64,000 bases of DNA from Pseudodesulfovibrio alkaliphilus (GTDB lineage Bacteria; Desulfobacterota; Desulfovibrionia; Desulfovibrionales; Desulfovibrionaceae), in the NCBI RefSeq assembly GCF_009729555.1, contig NZ_WODC01000008.1, forward strand, positions 121,117 to 185,116, given 5' to 3'. The translations under genes were made by a program, and so were the position numbers. Below the pieces are notes generated by a model. It was given only the letters and a program-made list of their open reading frames with translations, ran no database searches and was not told the origin of the DNA. Shown piece after piece: positions 1 to 8,427 of this stretch (position 1 is the first letter of the stretch; each line of letters opens with the position of its first letter).

Positions 1-983
1 TGGCTGCCTCCAAGGGGCTTCTGCCCGGCGTGTTCGAGGCCTATGCCCAGGCGGGACGTTTGTCCAAGGCCGACCTCGTGTCCGAGATGGTCATCGAGTT
101 CGACACCCTTCAGGGCAAGATGGGCGGTATCTATGCCGAGCGTTCGGGCAAGGGCGACATCGTCTCGCAGGGCATCTACGAGCAGTATCTGCCCGCCGGG
201 CCGGAATCCCCTGTCCCTGGAAGCCTGTCCGGGGCCTTTGTTTCCATGGCCGACAAGGCGGACACCCTGGTGGGGTGCTTCGGTCTGGGTAAGGCGCCCA
301 CCGGGGCCAACGACCCCTATGCCCTGCGTCGCTGCGCCTTGGGCATCGCCCGCATTGTCATGGAGCATGATCTCGATCTCGATCTGCGGGAGTTCCTGGC
401 CGCCGCGCAGAATGCTTACGACAAGGACATTCCCTGGAAGATCGGGCGGGATGAGGCCCTGGAAAGGTTGCTGGACTTCTTCGGCCAGCGGCTGCGCGCC
501 CTGTTTACCGGACTGGGCATCGAGACCCGGGTGGTGGACGCAGCCCTGGGCGCAGGGTTCACGGACATCCGCACTCTCAAGGCCCGGCTCGACGCCCTCG
601 ACGCCTTCAGTCGGGAGCCGGATTTCGAACAGGCAGTGCTGACCTTCAAGCGGGCGGCCAACATCATCCGCAAGCAGGGGGATGAGGCCGGGCAGGAGTT
701 GACCGGCGGCTACGACCCGGACCTCTTTGAAGGCGACCATGAGACCGCCTTTGGCGCCAGGCTGGAGGAGACCGGCCCCCGGTTCGATGCCCTCTGGGAA
801 AACCGTGATTTTGCCGGTTTGCTTGGGCTGTTGCGTGAGTTGCGGCCATCGGTCGATGGGTTCTTCGACAATGTCATGGTCATGTGTGATGATGTCGATG
901 TACGCCTGAACCGGCTCAATCTGCTCAAGGCCCTTGTGGACAGGCTGGGCCGTCTGGCCGACTTCAACGCCTTGCAGGTCTAA
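1..983 (+). CDS. glyS: Glycyl-tRNA synthetase beta subunit, C-terminal part (5' truncated by window edge)
   Basis: The reading frame is open from base 3 and ends at TAA 981-983, so about 326 codons of the C-terminal part are present; the start lies upstream of the window. The segment beginning near residue 20 of the visible part (KADLVSEMVIEF, then LQGKMGGIYAE) is characteristic of the bacterial alpha2beta2 glycyl-tRNA synthetase beta chain. The rest is the helical C-terminal region expected of GlyS, including the anticodon-binding (DALR-like) end. The enzyme charges tRNA-Gly in the cytoplasm together with GlyQ, which is presumably just upstream. Only the truncation is odd. Confidence 0.95.
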   Translation, partial: AASKGLLPGVFEAYAQAGRLSKADLVSEMVIEFDTLQGKMGGIYAERSGKGDIVSQGIYEQYLPAGPESPVPGSLSGAFVSMADKADTLVGCFGLGKAPTGANDPYALRRCALGIARIVMEHDLDLDLREFLAAAQNAYDKDIPWKIGRDEALERLLDFFGQRLRALFTGLGIETRVVDAALGAGFTDIRTLKARLDALDAFSREPDFEQAVLTFKRAANIIRKQGDEAGQELTGGYDPDLFEGDHETAFGARLEETGPRFDALWENRDFAGLLGLLRELRPSVDGFFDNVMVMCDDVDVRLNRLNLLKALVDRLGRLADFNALQV

Positions 984-990
984 AAAAAAC

Positions 991-1018
991 TTGACATAGG
1001 AAAGAGAGTCCATATAAA
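991..1018 (+). promoter_or_regulatory. Sigma-70 type promoter of rpsT
   Basis: TTGACA at 991-996 and TATAAA at 1013-1018 are separated by 16 bases and lie between the glyS stop and rpsT. This is a near-consensus vegetative promoter, fitting for a ribosomal protein gene. Confidence 0.8.
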
Positions 1019-1086
1019 AGGCTCTCCCTTTGGGAAAATCAGTAAGACAAGCGTTTCACTACGATAAACGATCAGGAGTATCCACC

Positions 1087-1350
1087 TTGGCTAATCACAA
1101 GTCCGCCCTGAAGAGGCACCGTCAGAGCTTGAAGCGTCGCGCCCGCAACCGCATCTCCAAGACCCGCATCAAGAACACCGTCAAGGCCGTTCGGCTGGCG
1201 ATTGAGGAGAATGATGTCGCAAAGGCCCAGGAGGCGCTGAAGGCCGCCATGTCCGTGCTGGACAAGGCCGCCCGCAAAAAGGTCATTCACGACCGTCAGG
1301 CCCAGCGCCGCGTTGCCCGTCTTCAGGCCGCGATCAACAAACTGGCCTAG
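1087..1350 (+). CDS. rpsT: 30S ribosomal protein S20
   Basis: An 87-residue, very basic protein beginning (M)ANHKSALKRHRQSLKRRAR, the typical S20 N-terminus that binds 16S rRNA in the 30S body. The start is a TTG at 1087-1089: AGGAG at 1074-1078 is spaced 8 bases before it, and homology begins exactly there. A longer in-frame extension from 1030 would add unrelated residues. Use of TTG is notable because S20 genes often have a rare start codon linked to autoregulation (known in E. coli, inferred here). It has its own promoter and a strong terminator, so it is monocistronic. Confidence 0.96.
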   Translation: MANHKSALKRHRQSLKRRARNRISKTRIKNTVKAVRLAIEENDVAKAQEALKAAMSVLDKAARKKVIHDRQAQRRVARLQAAINKLA

Positions 1351-1384
1351 CCCGGATTCTCGTCCTTTTCGCTGTATGAGAGCC

Positions 1385-1415
1385 GCCCGCCGCACATTTG
1401 TGCGGCGGGCTTTTT
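1385..1415 (+). terminator. Rho-independent terminator of rpsT
   Basis: Inverted repeat GCCCGCCGCACA (1385-1396) / TGTGCGGCGGGC (1399-1410) followed by TTTTT. It is a near-perfect 11-12 bp GC-rich stem. Confidence 0.92.
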
Positions 1416-1463
1416 GCGTTGGGCGATTGTGCCGATGCTGGCGGCTGGGGCGGGTCGTCGGAG

Positions 1464-2144
1464 TCAGCGGCCTTCCTCGGCCAGTTCCTCCAGGCGTTTC
1501 CTGTCGATGATGGTGATCTCCCGGCCATTGATGGCGATGATCTCCTCATCGGTGAGGCGTTTGAAGATACGTGAGAGTGTCTCCTGAATTGTTCCGAGAT
1601 AAAAGGCGATCTGTCCTTTTGGGAGATCGAGGCGGAGGGTATCCGAATCCTGCGACGAGCGCAGGAGCAGCAGGTAGGAGGCCACTCGTGCCGGGGTTTC
1701 CTTGAGGCTGAGGTCATCGATCTTGTTGACCAGCAGACGCAGCTTCTGGGAGAGCATGGCCATCATTTTCATGGCGATGTCCGGGTCTTTTCTGATCAGG
1801 TTCTCGAAGTCGCGACGGGGAAAAAAGAGCGCTTCGCAGGGTTCCAAGGCCTGGGCATGGGCCGGGAAGGTCCTGCCCTGGAAGACCGGAACCTCGCCAA
1901 AAGCCTCGCCCGGGCCAAAAACATGCAGGATGTGCTCCTTGCCCGAGGGCGAGGTGCGATAAATCTTGACCCTGCCCATGGTCGGCGCAAAAAAACCGTG
2001 GGCCGGAATGTCGGCCTCAAAGAGCACCTCGCCCTTGTCATAGCGCTTGATCACGGCGATATCCGCGATTCTGGCCAGTTTTTCCTCAGGCAACCCCTCG
2101 AAAAACGTGATGGACCTGACCGCTGCGAGTTTGTCCGTCGCCAT
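1464..2144 (-). CDS. Crp/Fnr-family transcriptional regulator
   Basis: A 226-residue protein with an N-terminal cyclic-nucleotide-type beta-barrel (about residues 10-125), a dimer helix rich in Leu/Met (about 125-150) and a C-terminal winged helix. The recognition-helix region LGTIQETLSRIFKRL is diagnostic of the Crp/Fnr superfamily. There is only one cysteine, so it cannot hold an FNR-type [4Fe-4S] cluster; effectors such as heme/NO, redox state or a nucleotide remain possible. The start at 2144 is supported by AGGGAG six bases upstream. It diverges from the iron-sulfur/sulfite reductase operon, and an Fnr-like palindrome lies between them, so it probably controls that operon and possibly itself. 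It could be HcpR-like (inference). Confidence 0.9.
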   Translation of the reverse strand: MATDKLAAVRSITFFEGLPEEKLARIADIAVIKRYDKGEVLFEADIPAHGFFAPTMGRVKIYRTSPSGKEHILHVFGPGEAFGEVPVFQGRTFPAHAQALEPCEALFFPRRDFENLIRKDPDIAMKMMAMLSQKLRLLVNKIDDLSLKETPARVASYLLLLRSSQDSDTLRLDLPKGQIAFYLGTIQETLSRIFKRLTDEEIIAINGREITIIDRKRLEELAEEGR

Positions 2145-2179
2145 TGATTCTCCCTGGTTTGACGAATAATTATTCCAAT

Positions 2180-2193
2180 TTGACCTAAGTCAT
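2180..2193. promoter_or_regulatory. Putative Crp/Fnr-type operator
   Basis: TTGAC-CTAA-GTCAT has the TTGAN(5)-N4-NTCAA layout of Fnr-family sites, with one mismatch at the outer base. It lies between the divergent regulator gene and the redox operon. A second TTGAC half-site lies about 20 bases to the left (2159-2163). Binding is inferred, not shown. Confidence 0.5.
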
Positions 2194-2227
2194 GGCTGTC
2201 GTCAAAAAGAAAGGCCAACCTTGGACC

Positions 2228-3553
2228 ATGACGAAGCGAGAAAAACACCTCCTCATGATCCTGCCCGGCATGGCCCTGCTGCTTCTTGCAGCACACAGCT
2301 TGCGGCTCGGTGATATCGGCATGGTCGCCGCGTTGATCGTCCTGATCGGCCTGATGCTGTTCAGGCGTGGCTGGGTGCGTATTGTGCTGATGGCCGCGCT
2401 TGCCTGGGGTGCTTTTGTCTGGGCGGAAACGACCCTGAATCTCGTCGGATTCCGTCAAGCCATGGGAGCGCCATGGATGCGGCTCCTGGCCATCATGGTC
2501 GGCGTTGTGGTCATTGACCTTTTGGCTCTGCTGGCCGTCGCGGCAGAACCGGGCAGACGGTTCTTTCATCAAGGGGATAACGCCTTAGCGCGGGCTGCCG
2601 TATTTTTGCTCTCCGTGGTAGCTCTGGCTATGATCCGTTCCAAGGTGCCGTTTCCCATCCTTTTGGCAGACAGGTACTTTCCGGCCTGGGGTTGGCTTGA
2701 GATCATGGCTCTTGGCATCTATGCCCAGTGGATAGCCGGTCTGATGCTTGCTCCCGGAGGGCACGGGTTTGTCAGGCCGCGCATCTGGGCCTTGTTCTCG
2801 GCCGTGTTTTTCGGCCAACTCGCCCTCGGGTTGGCGGGCATGGAGTCCATGCTCATGACTGGTTCCCTCCACCTGCCCGTGCCCGCGCTTATTGCAGCCG
2901 GCCCAGTGTTCAGGGGCGAGGGGCTGTTCATGCCCATTCTCTTTGGCGTGACCGTGCTTCTGGTCGGTCCGGCCTGGTGCAGCCATCTTTGTTACATCGG
3001 AGCGTGGGACGACGCCATGAGCCGTCGCGGTCCGCGTCCTGGTCCATCGGCATCAGTGCGCCGCCTGAGCGTGTTCGGTCGCGGTGCAGCCCTGATACTG
3101 GTGGTGGCGACGGCGCTGGCCTTGCGGGCGATGGGTGTTCCCGGTGCCACTGCGGTGCTCATGGCCGCCGGGTTCGGCTTGATCGGCGTGGGCGTTATGG
3201 TTCTGGTTTCCAGCAGGATGGGACTGATGGCCCACTGCACCGCCTATTGCCCCATGGGAATTGTTTCCAATGTCCTTGGTCGTCTTTCTCCCTGGCGGAT
3301 GCGTATAGATCGCGACTGCTGTGCTTGCGGTGCCTGTTTCAGCCGTTGTCGCTACGGCGCTCTTGATACCGAGCGCGTGGTCAGTGGTGCCCCATCCCTG
3401 TCCTGCACCCTGTGCGGGGATTGCGTGTCCTCCTGCCCTCACGGACAGATAGGCTACCGTTTCCCCGGCCTTTCTCCGGATGCGGCCCGAACCGTGTTCA
3501 TTGTTTTGATCGTCAGCCTGCACGCCGTATTTCTCGGGGTGGCAAGAATATAA
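2228..3553 (+). CDS. Polytopic membrane protein with two C-terminal 4Fe-4S clusters (NapH/NosR-like)
   Basis: About 441 residues with some ten hydrophobic segments. After the eighth comes WCSHLCYIGAWDD, and later MAHCTAYCPMG; these CxxxC/CxxxCP pairs are typical of the NapH/NosR/CcoG group of membrane electron-transfer proteins. Near the C-terminus are two full ferredoxin motifs: C364-x2-C-x2-C-x3-C and a second CTLCGDC...CP. A final transmembrane helix closes the protein. It probably passes electrons between the quinone pool and the soluble Fe-S proteins encoded next. An in-frame ATG at 2192 would give 453 residues, but it has no ribosome site and lies inside the putative operator, so the ATG at 2228 (GAAAGG 13 bases upstream) is preferred without certainty. 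Confidence 0.85.
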   Translation: MTKREKHLLMILPGMALLLLAAHSLRLGDIGMVAALIVLIGLMLFRRGWVRIVLMAALAWGAFVWAETTLNLVGFRQAMGAPWMRLLAIMVGVVVIDLLALLAVAAEPGRRFFHQGDNALARAAVFLLSVVALAMIRSKVPFPILLADRYFPAWGWLEIMALGIYAQWIAGLMLAPGGHGFVRPRIWALFSAVFFGQLALGLAGMESMLMTGSLHLPVPALIAAGPVFRGEGLFMPILFGVTVLLVGPAWCSHLCYIGAWDDAMSRRGPRPGPSASVRRLSVFGRGAALILVVATALALRAMGVPGATAVLMAAGFGLIGVGVMVLVSSRMGLMAHCTAYCPMGIVSNVLGRLSPWRMRIDRDCCACGACFSRCRYGALDTERVVSGAPSLSCTLCGDCVSSCPHGQIGYRFPGLSPDAARTVFIVLIVSLHAVFLGVARI

Positions 3554-3581
3554 TCCAGATTTCTAAAAAAGAGGTGATACC

Positions 3582-4394
3582 ATGGCTTACATGAGAAAAA
3601 TGATCAGTATAGACGAGGAATTGTGTAATGGTTGCGGCAACTGTGTCCCGTCGTGCGCCGAGGGAGCGCTGGCCATCGTGGACGGCAAGGCACGGCTGGT
3701 CAAGGAACAGTACTGCGATGGTCTGGGCGCGTGTCTGGGCGATTGTCCTACCGGAGCCCTCAAGGTAATTGAGCGAGAGGCCGAGGACTTTGATCCCGAG
3801 GCAGTGGCCGAACACCTCAAGGCTCAGGGCCGCGAGGTGCCTGATCACATGCCGTCGCCCGAGAGTCTGCGGCTGGTCCCCGGTCCGGCGCATGTGTCTC
3901 CGGTCCGTCCCATGGGCGGCTGTCCGGGCGCGGCCATGCGGACCATGACCCCGTGCGAACGGGCCAACATACCTTCGTTCCGGGCTTCGGGCAGGGCGCA
4001 GGGAGGCGGTTCCGCTCTTGCCCACTGGCCGGTGCAGCTTCGCCTGGTGCCGCCTTCCGCACCGTTTTTGCGGGGGGCGGACCTGCTGCTGACTGCGGAT
4101 TGCGTCCCCGTGGCCCTGCCTGCCTACCATGCGGATTTCCTGCCGGGCCGGGTGGTGCTCATGGGCTGCCCCAAGTTCGATAATCAACAGGAATACGTTG
4201 ATAAACTGGCTGCCATCATCGCCGAAAACGATCTCAAGTCCATTACCGTCATGGAGATGGAGGTGCCATGCTGCTCGTCCATGAGCGCAATTCTCGCCCA
4301 CGCCATCAAGGGCGTAAGGGGACCGGCGAACATCAGGCGTGTCATTGTGTCTCTCGACGGCCGGATTCTTCGTACCGAGCCGTTCAACGCATAG
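3582..4394 (+). CDS. Ferredoxin-type iron-sulfur protein with one complete and one incomplete cluster motif
   Basis: A 270-residue soluble protein. The N-terminus has C15-x2-C18-x2-C21-x3-C25, a complete 4Fe-4S motif. The second motif has Leu48 where the second cysteine would be (C45, C51, C55-Pro), as in a group of stand-alone dicluster proteins. The C-terminal 130 residues include a GCPKFDNQ segment and a Cys-Cys pair (EVPCCSS) and match no enzyme I can name. AGGTGAT precedes the ATG. It sits 28 bases after the membrane Fe-S protein and 15 before the cupin, so it is operonic. It probably carries electrons for the operon's reductase; the exact role is unknown. Confidence 0.82.
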   Translation: MAYMRKMISIDEELCNGCGNCVPSCAEGALAIVDGKARLVKEQYCDGLGACLGDCPTGALKVIEREAEDFDPEAVAEHLKAQGREVPDHMPSPESLRLVPGPAHVSPVRPMGGCPGAAMRTMTPCERANIPSFRASGRAQGGGSALAHWPVQLRLVPPSAPFLRGADLLLTADCVPVALPAYHADFLPGRVVLMGCPKFDNQQEYVDKLAAIIAENDLKSITVMEMEVPCCSSMSAILAHAIKGVRGPANIRRVIVSLDGRILRTEPFNA

Positions 4395-4409
4395 CCCAGG
4401 GAGGCTTTC

Positions 4410-4727
4410 ATGAAGAAGATAGAGCTGTTCAAGGAACACGGCTTCAAGGACCTGACCTTCTCCAACTATCTGGCCCACGAGTCCGAGTACATGAAGGTGA
4501 TCAACTTCAACTTCAAGGCCGGGCAAAAGCTGCCTGTCCATTCCCACGAGCTGGAAGGGGAATTGACTCTGGTGATTCTCGAAGGCGAGGGTGAGTTTCT
4601 GGGTGCTGACGGGGCGACCATGCCCGCCCGGCCGGGCGACGTACTGGTTTCAATGATCGCCGAGCCTCACGGCGTTCGAGCCATCACGGACATGCGTGTA
4701 CTGGTGACTATCGCCCCGCCCATCTGA
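4410..4727 (+). CDS. Small cupin-domain protein
   Basis: A 105-residue single-domain cupin. Motif 1 is recognisable as LPVHSHELEGELTLVILEG (His, His, Glu, Glu ligands around residues 37-43), and motif 2 as the PGDVL...PHGVRA turn with a final His ligand. Such proteins bind one metal ion or act as small sensors. GGGAGG precedes the ATG. It lies inside the redox operon between the ferredoxin-like protein and the sulfite reductase, which suggests a supporting role in the same stress or sulfur/nitrogen oxide response. The substrate is unknown. Confidence 0.85.
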   Translation: MKKIELFKEHGFKDLTFSNYLAHESEYMKVINFNFKAGQKLPVHSHELEGELTLVILEGEGEFLGADGATMPARPGDVLVSMIAEPHGVRAITDMRVLVTIAPPI

Positions 4728-4790
4728 TGCGGCCGTGGAGTGCGGCATCAGTGGTGGGGATCAGCAAGCATGGACATCAAAGGAGAGAAG

Positions 4791-5438
4791 ATGAAAACGG
4801 AAGTATTGCCCGAAGGGGTTTTGGCCCAGCGTCAGGAGGGGGTGTACTCCATTTCCCCGCGAGTGGCGTTGGGTCGTATCACTCCGGATCAGTTGAATAT
4901 AATCAACTCCGTGGTTCAGGAGTTCGGTCTGCCCGGAGTGCGCGTCACCGCCGGGCAGCGCCTGAAGCTTCAAGGTGTTCCGGCGCAGAGGCTCGACGAG
5001 ATCCTCCGCCGTCTCGGCCCGGTGGGCCAGTTTTGCAAATACTATGTCCAGGCATGTTCCGGTACTTCGGCCTGTCGTCTGGCCATGCAGGATGCCCTGG
5101 CCATGGGCGCGAAATTGGAGGAGTTTTTGAACACTTTCAGCCTGCCCGCCAAGATCAAAGCCGGGGTTTCGGGCTGTTCCATGTGCTGCTCCGAAAGTTT
5201 TGTGCGCGACATCGGGCTGGTGGGCAAGAAGCACGGTTGGTCCGTTGTTTTCGGCGGCAACGCGGGTAAACGGGTGCGAGTGGGCGACGAACTGGCTGCA
5301 AACCTCGACGACGAGGAGGCGCTTCGGGTCATTGGCGCGGCCCTGGGCTTCTATGTGCGCGAGGCCAAGATGCGCGAGCGCACCGCCCGGTTTGTGGAAC
5401 GGGTGGGCGTCGAGGCGATACGAGAGTCTGTAGGGTAG
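4791..5438 (+). CDS. Small siroheme/4Fe-4S sulfite (or nitrite) reductase, assimilatory type
   Basis: 215 residues, close to the roughly 218-residue low-spin 'assimilatory-type' sulfite reductase known from Desulfovibrio vulgaris. The ferredoxin-like half-domain is residues 1-75. The siroheme-[4Fe-4S] ligands follow as C-SGTSA-C (C-x5-C) and later GCSMCC (C-x3-C). AGGAGA at 4781-4786 selects the ATG at 4791. It reduces sulfite to sulfide, or possibly nitrite/NO-related substrates, with six electrons. It is last in the operon with two Fe-S electron carriers and a cupin and diverges from a Crp/Fnr regulator, which points to detoxification or stress use rather than routine assimilation (inference). 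Confidence 0.88.
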   Translation: MKTEVLPEGVLAQRQEGVYSISPRVALGRITPDQLNIINSVVQEFGLPGVRVTAGQRLKLQGVPAQRLDEILRRLGPVGQFCKYYVQACSGTSACRLAMQDALAMGAKLEEFLNTFSLPAKIKAGVSGCSMCCSESFVRDIGLVGKKHGWSVVFGGNAGKRVRVGDELAANLDDEEALRVIGAALGFYVREAKMRERTARFVERVGVEAIRESVG

Positions 5439-5459
5439 GTGTTTTCCATCTGTTGTTCG

Positions 5460-5500
5460 AGCCGGAGTCGGCCCGCGAGGCGGGGTGGCTCCGGCTTTGT
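5460..5500 (+). terminator. Terminator of the sulfite reductase operon
   Basis: AGCCGGAG (5460-5467) pairs with CTCCGGCT (5489-5496), with an inner CCCGC/GCGGG-type stem, followed by TTTGTT. It lies just after the sulfite reductase gene and before trkA. Confidence 0.6.
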
Positions 5501-5604
5501 TCTGTCCTGGGGGTTTTGGGGGCGAAAAGAGCCATGTTGCGGGCACCGGAAAACGGGCGTACAAGGCAGGGGTCGCCCATCCTGGGCCACAAGAGGAGTA
5601 CACG

Positions 5605-6969
5605 GTGCGAATTATCATCATCGGAGCTGGCGAGGTAGGCTACCATATCGCCAGACGGCTGGCCGAAGAGAACAAGGAAGTGCTGGTCATCGACAGTAGC
5701 GCCGACGCTCTGCGCAGGCTGGCCGAGTCGGCCGACGTGCAGACCATCCTGGGTTCTGGCAGCAGTCCCGAGGTGCTGGAGCAGGCGGGCATTGCCAAGG
5801 CGGACATCCTGCTGGCTGTCACCGACAGCGACGAGATCAATCTCATCAGCTGTTTCTTTGCCAACACCCTCGACAGCAGGGCGACCAAGCTGGCCCGCAT
5901 CCGCAGCGGCATGTATGCCAATTACAAGCACCTGCTCACCCAAGGCGCAGGGATAACCAAGATCATCAATCCCGACGAGGAGGTGGTCAATTCGATCCTG
6001 CGCCTCATGAGTGTCCCAGGAGCCGTGGAGATCAACGAGTTCGCCGATGGCAAGATCCGCCTCGTAGGCATCAATCTGCCAGACGACAGCCCGGTGGCGG
6101 GCATGCGCCTCATGCAGTTGCGCCAAGCGATGGGTGACAATCTGCGCGTGGTCATCGCCGCTCTGGTGCGCGACGGCCGATTGATAATCCCTCGTGGTCA
6201 GGACCGCATCCAGCAGGGCGATGTGGTCTACTTCGCTTGCGACATTCTCGACCAGGACGAGGTGCTGGCCCGCCTGGGAGTCGAAACCGACCCGGTGCGC
6301 GAGGTGCTGATCATGGGCGGCGGAAACATCGGCTACAAGTTGGCCAAGGCCCTGGACAACAAGTTTTTTCATACCAGGGTGTTGGATAACCGCCAGAAGC
6401 GGTGCGAATATCTCTCGGAGCGGTTGGACCGGCCCATCGTGCTCATGGGCGACTCCACGGATCAGGATATGCTTCGCGAGGAAAACATTCAGGACATGGA
6501 TATGGTCATCGCCGTGACCGGGGACGAGGAGACCAACATCCTCTCCTGCCTGCTTGCCAAGAGCCTGGGGGCCAAGCGTGCCATCACCCGAGTCAACAAT
6601 TTCGGTTACATGCCGTTGATCGAGCCCATCGGTATTGACTACGCAGTCTGTCCCAGGCTCTCGGCCATCAATTCGCTGCTCCATTTCATCCGACGCGGCA
6701 AGATTGTCTCCACGGTCAGCATCAAGGGAGAGCAGGCCGAGGCGCTTGAGGCCATCGCCCAGGAGAATTCGCCCATTGTGGGCAAAGCCATCATGGATCT
6801 CGATCTGCCCCGCGGCTGTCTGGTGCTCTGTTTCCAGCGGGGTGAGACGGTGGTCATTCCAAGGGGCGACACGGTCATTGAGCCTCTGGACCGGCTGCTG
6901 ATCATCTCCACCCGGCCCGACATTCCCAAGGTGGAGAAGGCGCTGACCACCAAGGTGGAGTTCTTCTAG
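5605..6969 (+). CDS. trkA: Trk system potassium uptake regulatory subunit TrkA
   Basis: 454 residues in two tandem RCK units. Each begins with a Rossmann NAD-binding fold (IIIIGAGEVGYHIARRL at residue 3; VLIMGGGNIGYKLAKAL near 235) followed by a TrkA_C domain. The protein is a cytoplasmic ring that gates TrkH in response to nucleotides. The start is GTG 5605 with GAGGAG six bases before; the frame stays open further upstream but those residues do not match the family. The stop abuts the start of trkH, so the two are co-translated. Confidence 0.95.
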   Translation: MRIIIIGAGEVGYHIARRLAEENKEVLVIDSSADALRRLAESADVQTILGSGSSPEVLEQAGIAKADILLAVTDSDEINLISCFFANTLDSRATKLARIRSGMYANYKHLLTQGAGITKIINPDEEVVNSILRLMSVPGAVEINEFADGKIRLVGINLPDDSPVAGMRLMQLRQAMGDNLRVVIAALVRDGRLIIPRGQDRIQQGDVVYFACDILDQDEVLARLGVETDPVREVLIMGGGNIGYKLAKALDNKFFHTRVLDNRQKRCEYLSERLDRPIVLMGDSTDQDMLREENIQDMDMVIAVTGDEETNILSCLLAKSLGAKRAITRVNNFGYMPLIEPIGIDYAVCPRLSAINSLLHFIRRGKIVSTVSIKGEQAEALEAIAQENSPIVGKAIMDLDLPRGCLVLCFQRGETVVIPRGDTVIEPLDRLLIISTRPDIPKVEKALTTKVEFF

Positions 6970-8427
6970 ATGCGCTGGCGCTACGTGCTTCACATCATCG
7001 GGGCGCTGGTGGCCTGCGTCGGGATGACCATGGCCTTGCCGCTGGCCTGGGGCGTGTATTACGGCGATGGAACGGTCTGGCCCCTGGCGGAATCCCTGGG
7101 CATCACCGTGGTGTCGGGAACACTGCTGTTTTTGATCTTTCGCGACCCGGCCTCTTCCAGGACAGCCATGACCCATCGCGAGGGCATGGCCATTGTGGCC
7201 CTGGGTTGGTTCGCGGCCGGAGCTTTCGGCGGTCTGCCGTTCTATCTCGGCGGAACTTTCAACTCGGTGGCGGACTGTGTGTTCGAGTCCCTTTCCGGGT
7301 TCAGCACCACCGGGGCGTCCGTACTCACGGATATTGAGGCCGTGCCCCGAGGCATTCTCTTCTGGCGAAGCCTGACGCACTGGTTGGGCGGCATGGGCAT
7401 CATCGTTCTTTCCCTGGCCATTTTACCTTTTCTCGGGGTGGGTGGCATGCAGCTTTACCGGGCCGAAGTGCCCGGCCCTGCGCCGGACAAGCTCAAGCCG
7501 CGCATCAAGGACACGGCCATGACCCTGTGGAAGGTCTATCTCGTGTTCAGCGCGGTGCAAACGGTGCTTTTGGTGCTGGGAGGCATGGATCTCTTTGATG
7601 CCCTGTGCCACACTTTCGGCACCATGGCCACAGGCGGGTTTTCCACGCGCAACGCCTCTGTGGCCGCCTATGACAGCGTCTACATCGACGGCGTCATCAC
7701 GGTGTTCATGCTCATTGCGGGCGTCAATTTCTCTCTGCACTATCTGTTGCTCAAGGGAAAGCCCTCGGCCATGCTCAAGAATCCTGAATTCCGAGCCTTC
7801 GCAGTCATGGTTCTGCTTTTTGTGACGGTATTAACCGCAGCCGTTTACTCTGCCGGAGACTACGAAACCGTGGGGCAGTCCGTACGCTACACCGCCTTTC
7901 AGGTGGCCTCCATCCTGACCACCACCGGATACGCCACGGCCGATTACGAGATGTGGCCGGGCATCGCCCAGGCTGTTCTGGTGTTCTGCATGTTTGTTGG
8001 CGGCTGCGCCGGGTCCACCGCGGGCGGGATGAAGGTGATGCGTATCATGCTTGTGTGCAAGCATTCCTACCAGGAGTTGTTCCGGCTCATTCATCCGCGT
8101 TCCGTCAGCCGGGTCAAGATGGGCCATGTTGCGGTGCAGGACGATGTGCTGCGCGGCGTGTGGGGGTTTTTCGTCCTCTGGCTCGGGCTTTTTGTTCTGG
8201 CCGCCTTTGGGGTGGCAGCCTCGGGCGTGGATGTGGTCACATCCTTTGCCGCCGCCCTGGCCTGCATCGGCAACATCGGGCCGGGCATTGGCGGAGTGGG
8301 GCCCATGGACAACTATGCCTGGCTGCCAGATGCCGCCAAGTGGGCTTTGACTGTGTGCATGGTTCTTGGTCGTCTGGAAATTTATACGGTCATCGTTCTC
8401 TTTGTACCGGAATTCTGGCGCAAGTAA
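6970..8427 (+). CDS. trkH: Trk potassium transporter membrane subunit TrkH
   Basis: 485 residues, all membrane helices and re-entrant pore loops of the TrkH/KtrB superfamily. Selectivity-filter-like segments are visible as SGFSTTGASV, FGTMATGGFST, ILTTTGYATAD and GCAGSTAGGMK or IGNIGPGIG, giving the four pore repeats. It conducts K+ across the inner membrane, gated by TrkA encoded directly upstream with no spacer. No clear terminator was seen in the 170 bases before the convergent nadB. Confidence 0.95.
   Translation: MRWRYVLHIIGALVACVGMTMALPLAWGVYYGDGTVWPLAESLGITVVSGTLLFLIFRDPASSRTAMTHREGMAIVALGWFAAGAFGGLPFYLGGTFNSVADCVFESLSGFSTTGASVLTDIEAVPRGILFWRSLTHWLGGMGIIVLSLAILPFLGVGGMQLYRAEVPGPAPDKLKPRIKDTAMTLWKVYLVFSAVQTVLLVLGGMDLFDALCHTFGTMATGGFSTRNASVAAYDSVYIDGVITVFMLIAGVNFSLHYLLLKGKPSAMLKNPEFRAFAVMVLLFVTVLTAAVYSAGDYETVGQSVRYTAFQVASILTTTGYATADYEMWPGIAQAVLVFCMFVGGCAGSTAGGMKVMRIMLVCKHSYQELFRLIHPRSVSRVKMGHVAVQDDVLRGVWGFFVLWLGLFVLAAFGVAASGVDVVTSFAAALACIGNIGPGIGGVGPMDNYAWLPDAAKWALTVCMVLGRLEIYTVIVLFVPEFWRK

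Noticed and set aside
5501..5604. Possible cyclic di-AMP riboswitch before trkA
   Set aside because: The G-rich text does not match the conserved ydaO-type core; only a ribosome site is clear.
5329..7380. A 683-codon minus-strand frame opposite the sulfite reductase end, trkA and the start of trkH
   Set aside because: It spans several real genes and their spacers and shows low-complexity His/Gln/Asp composition typical of antisense frames.
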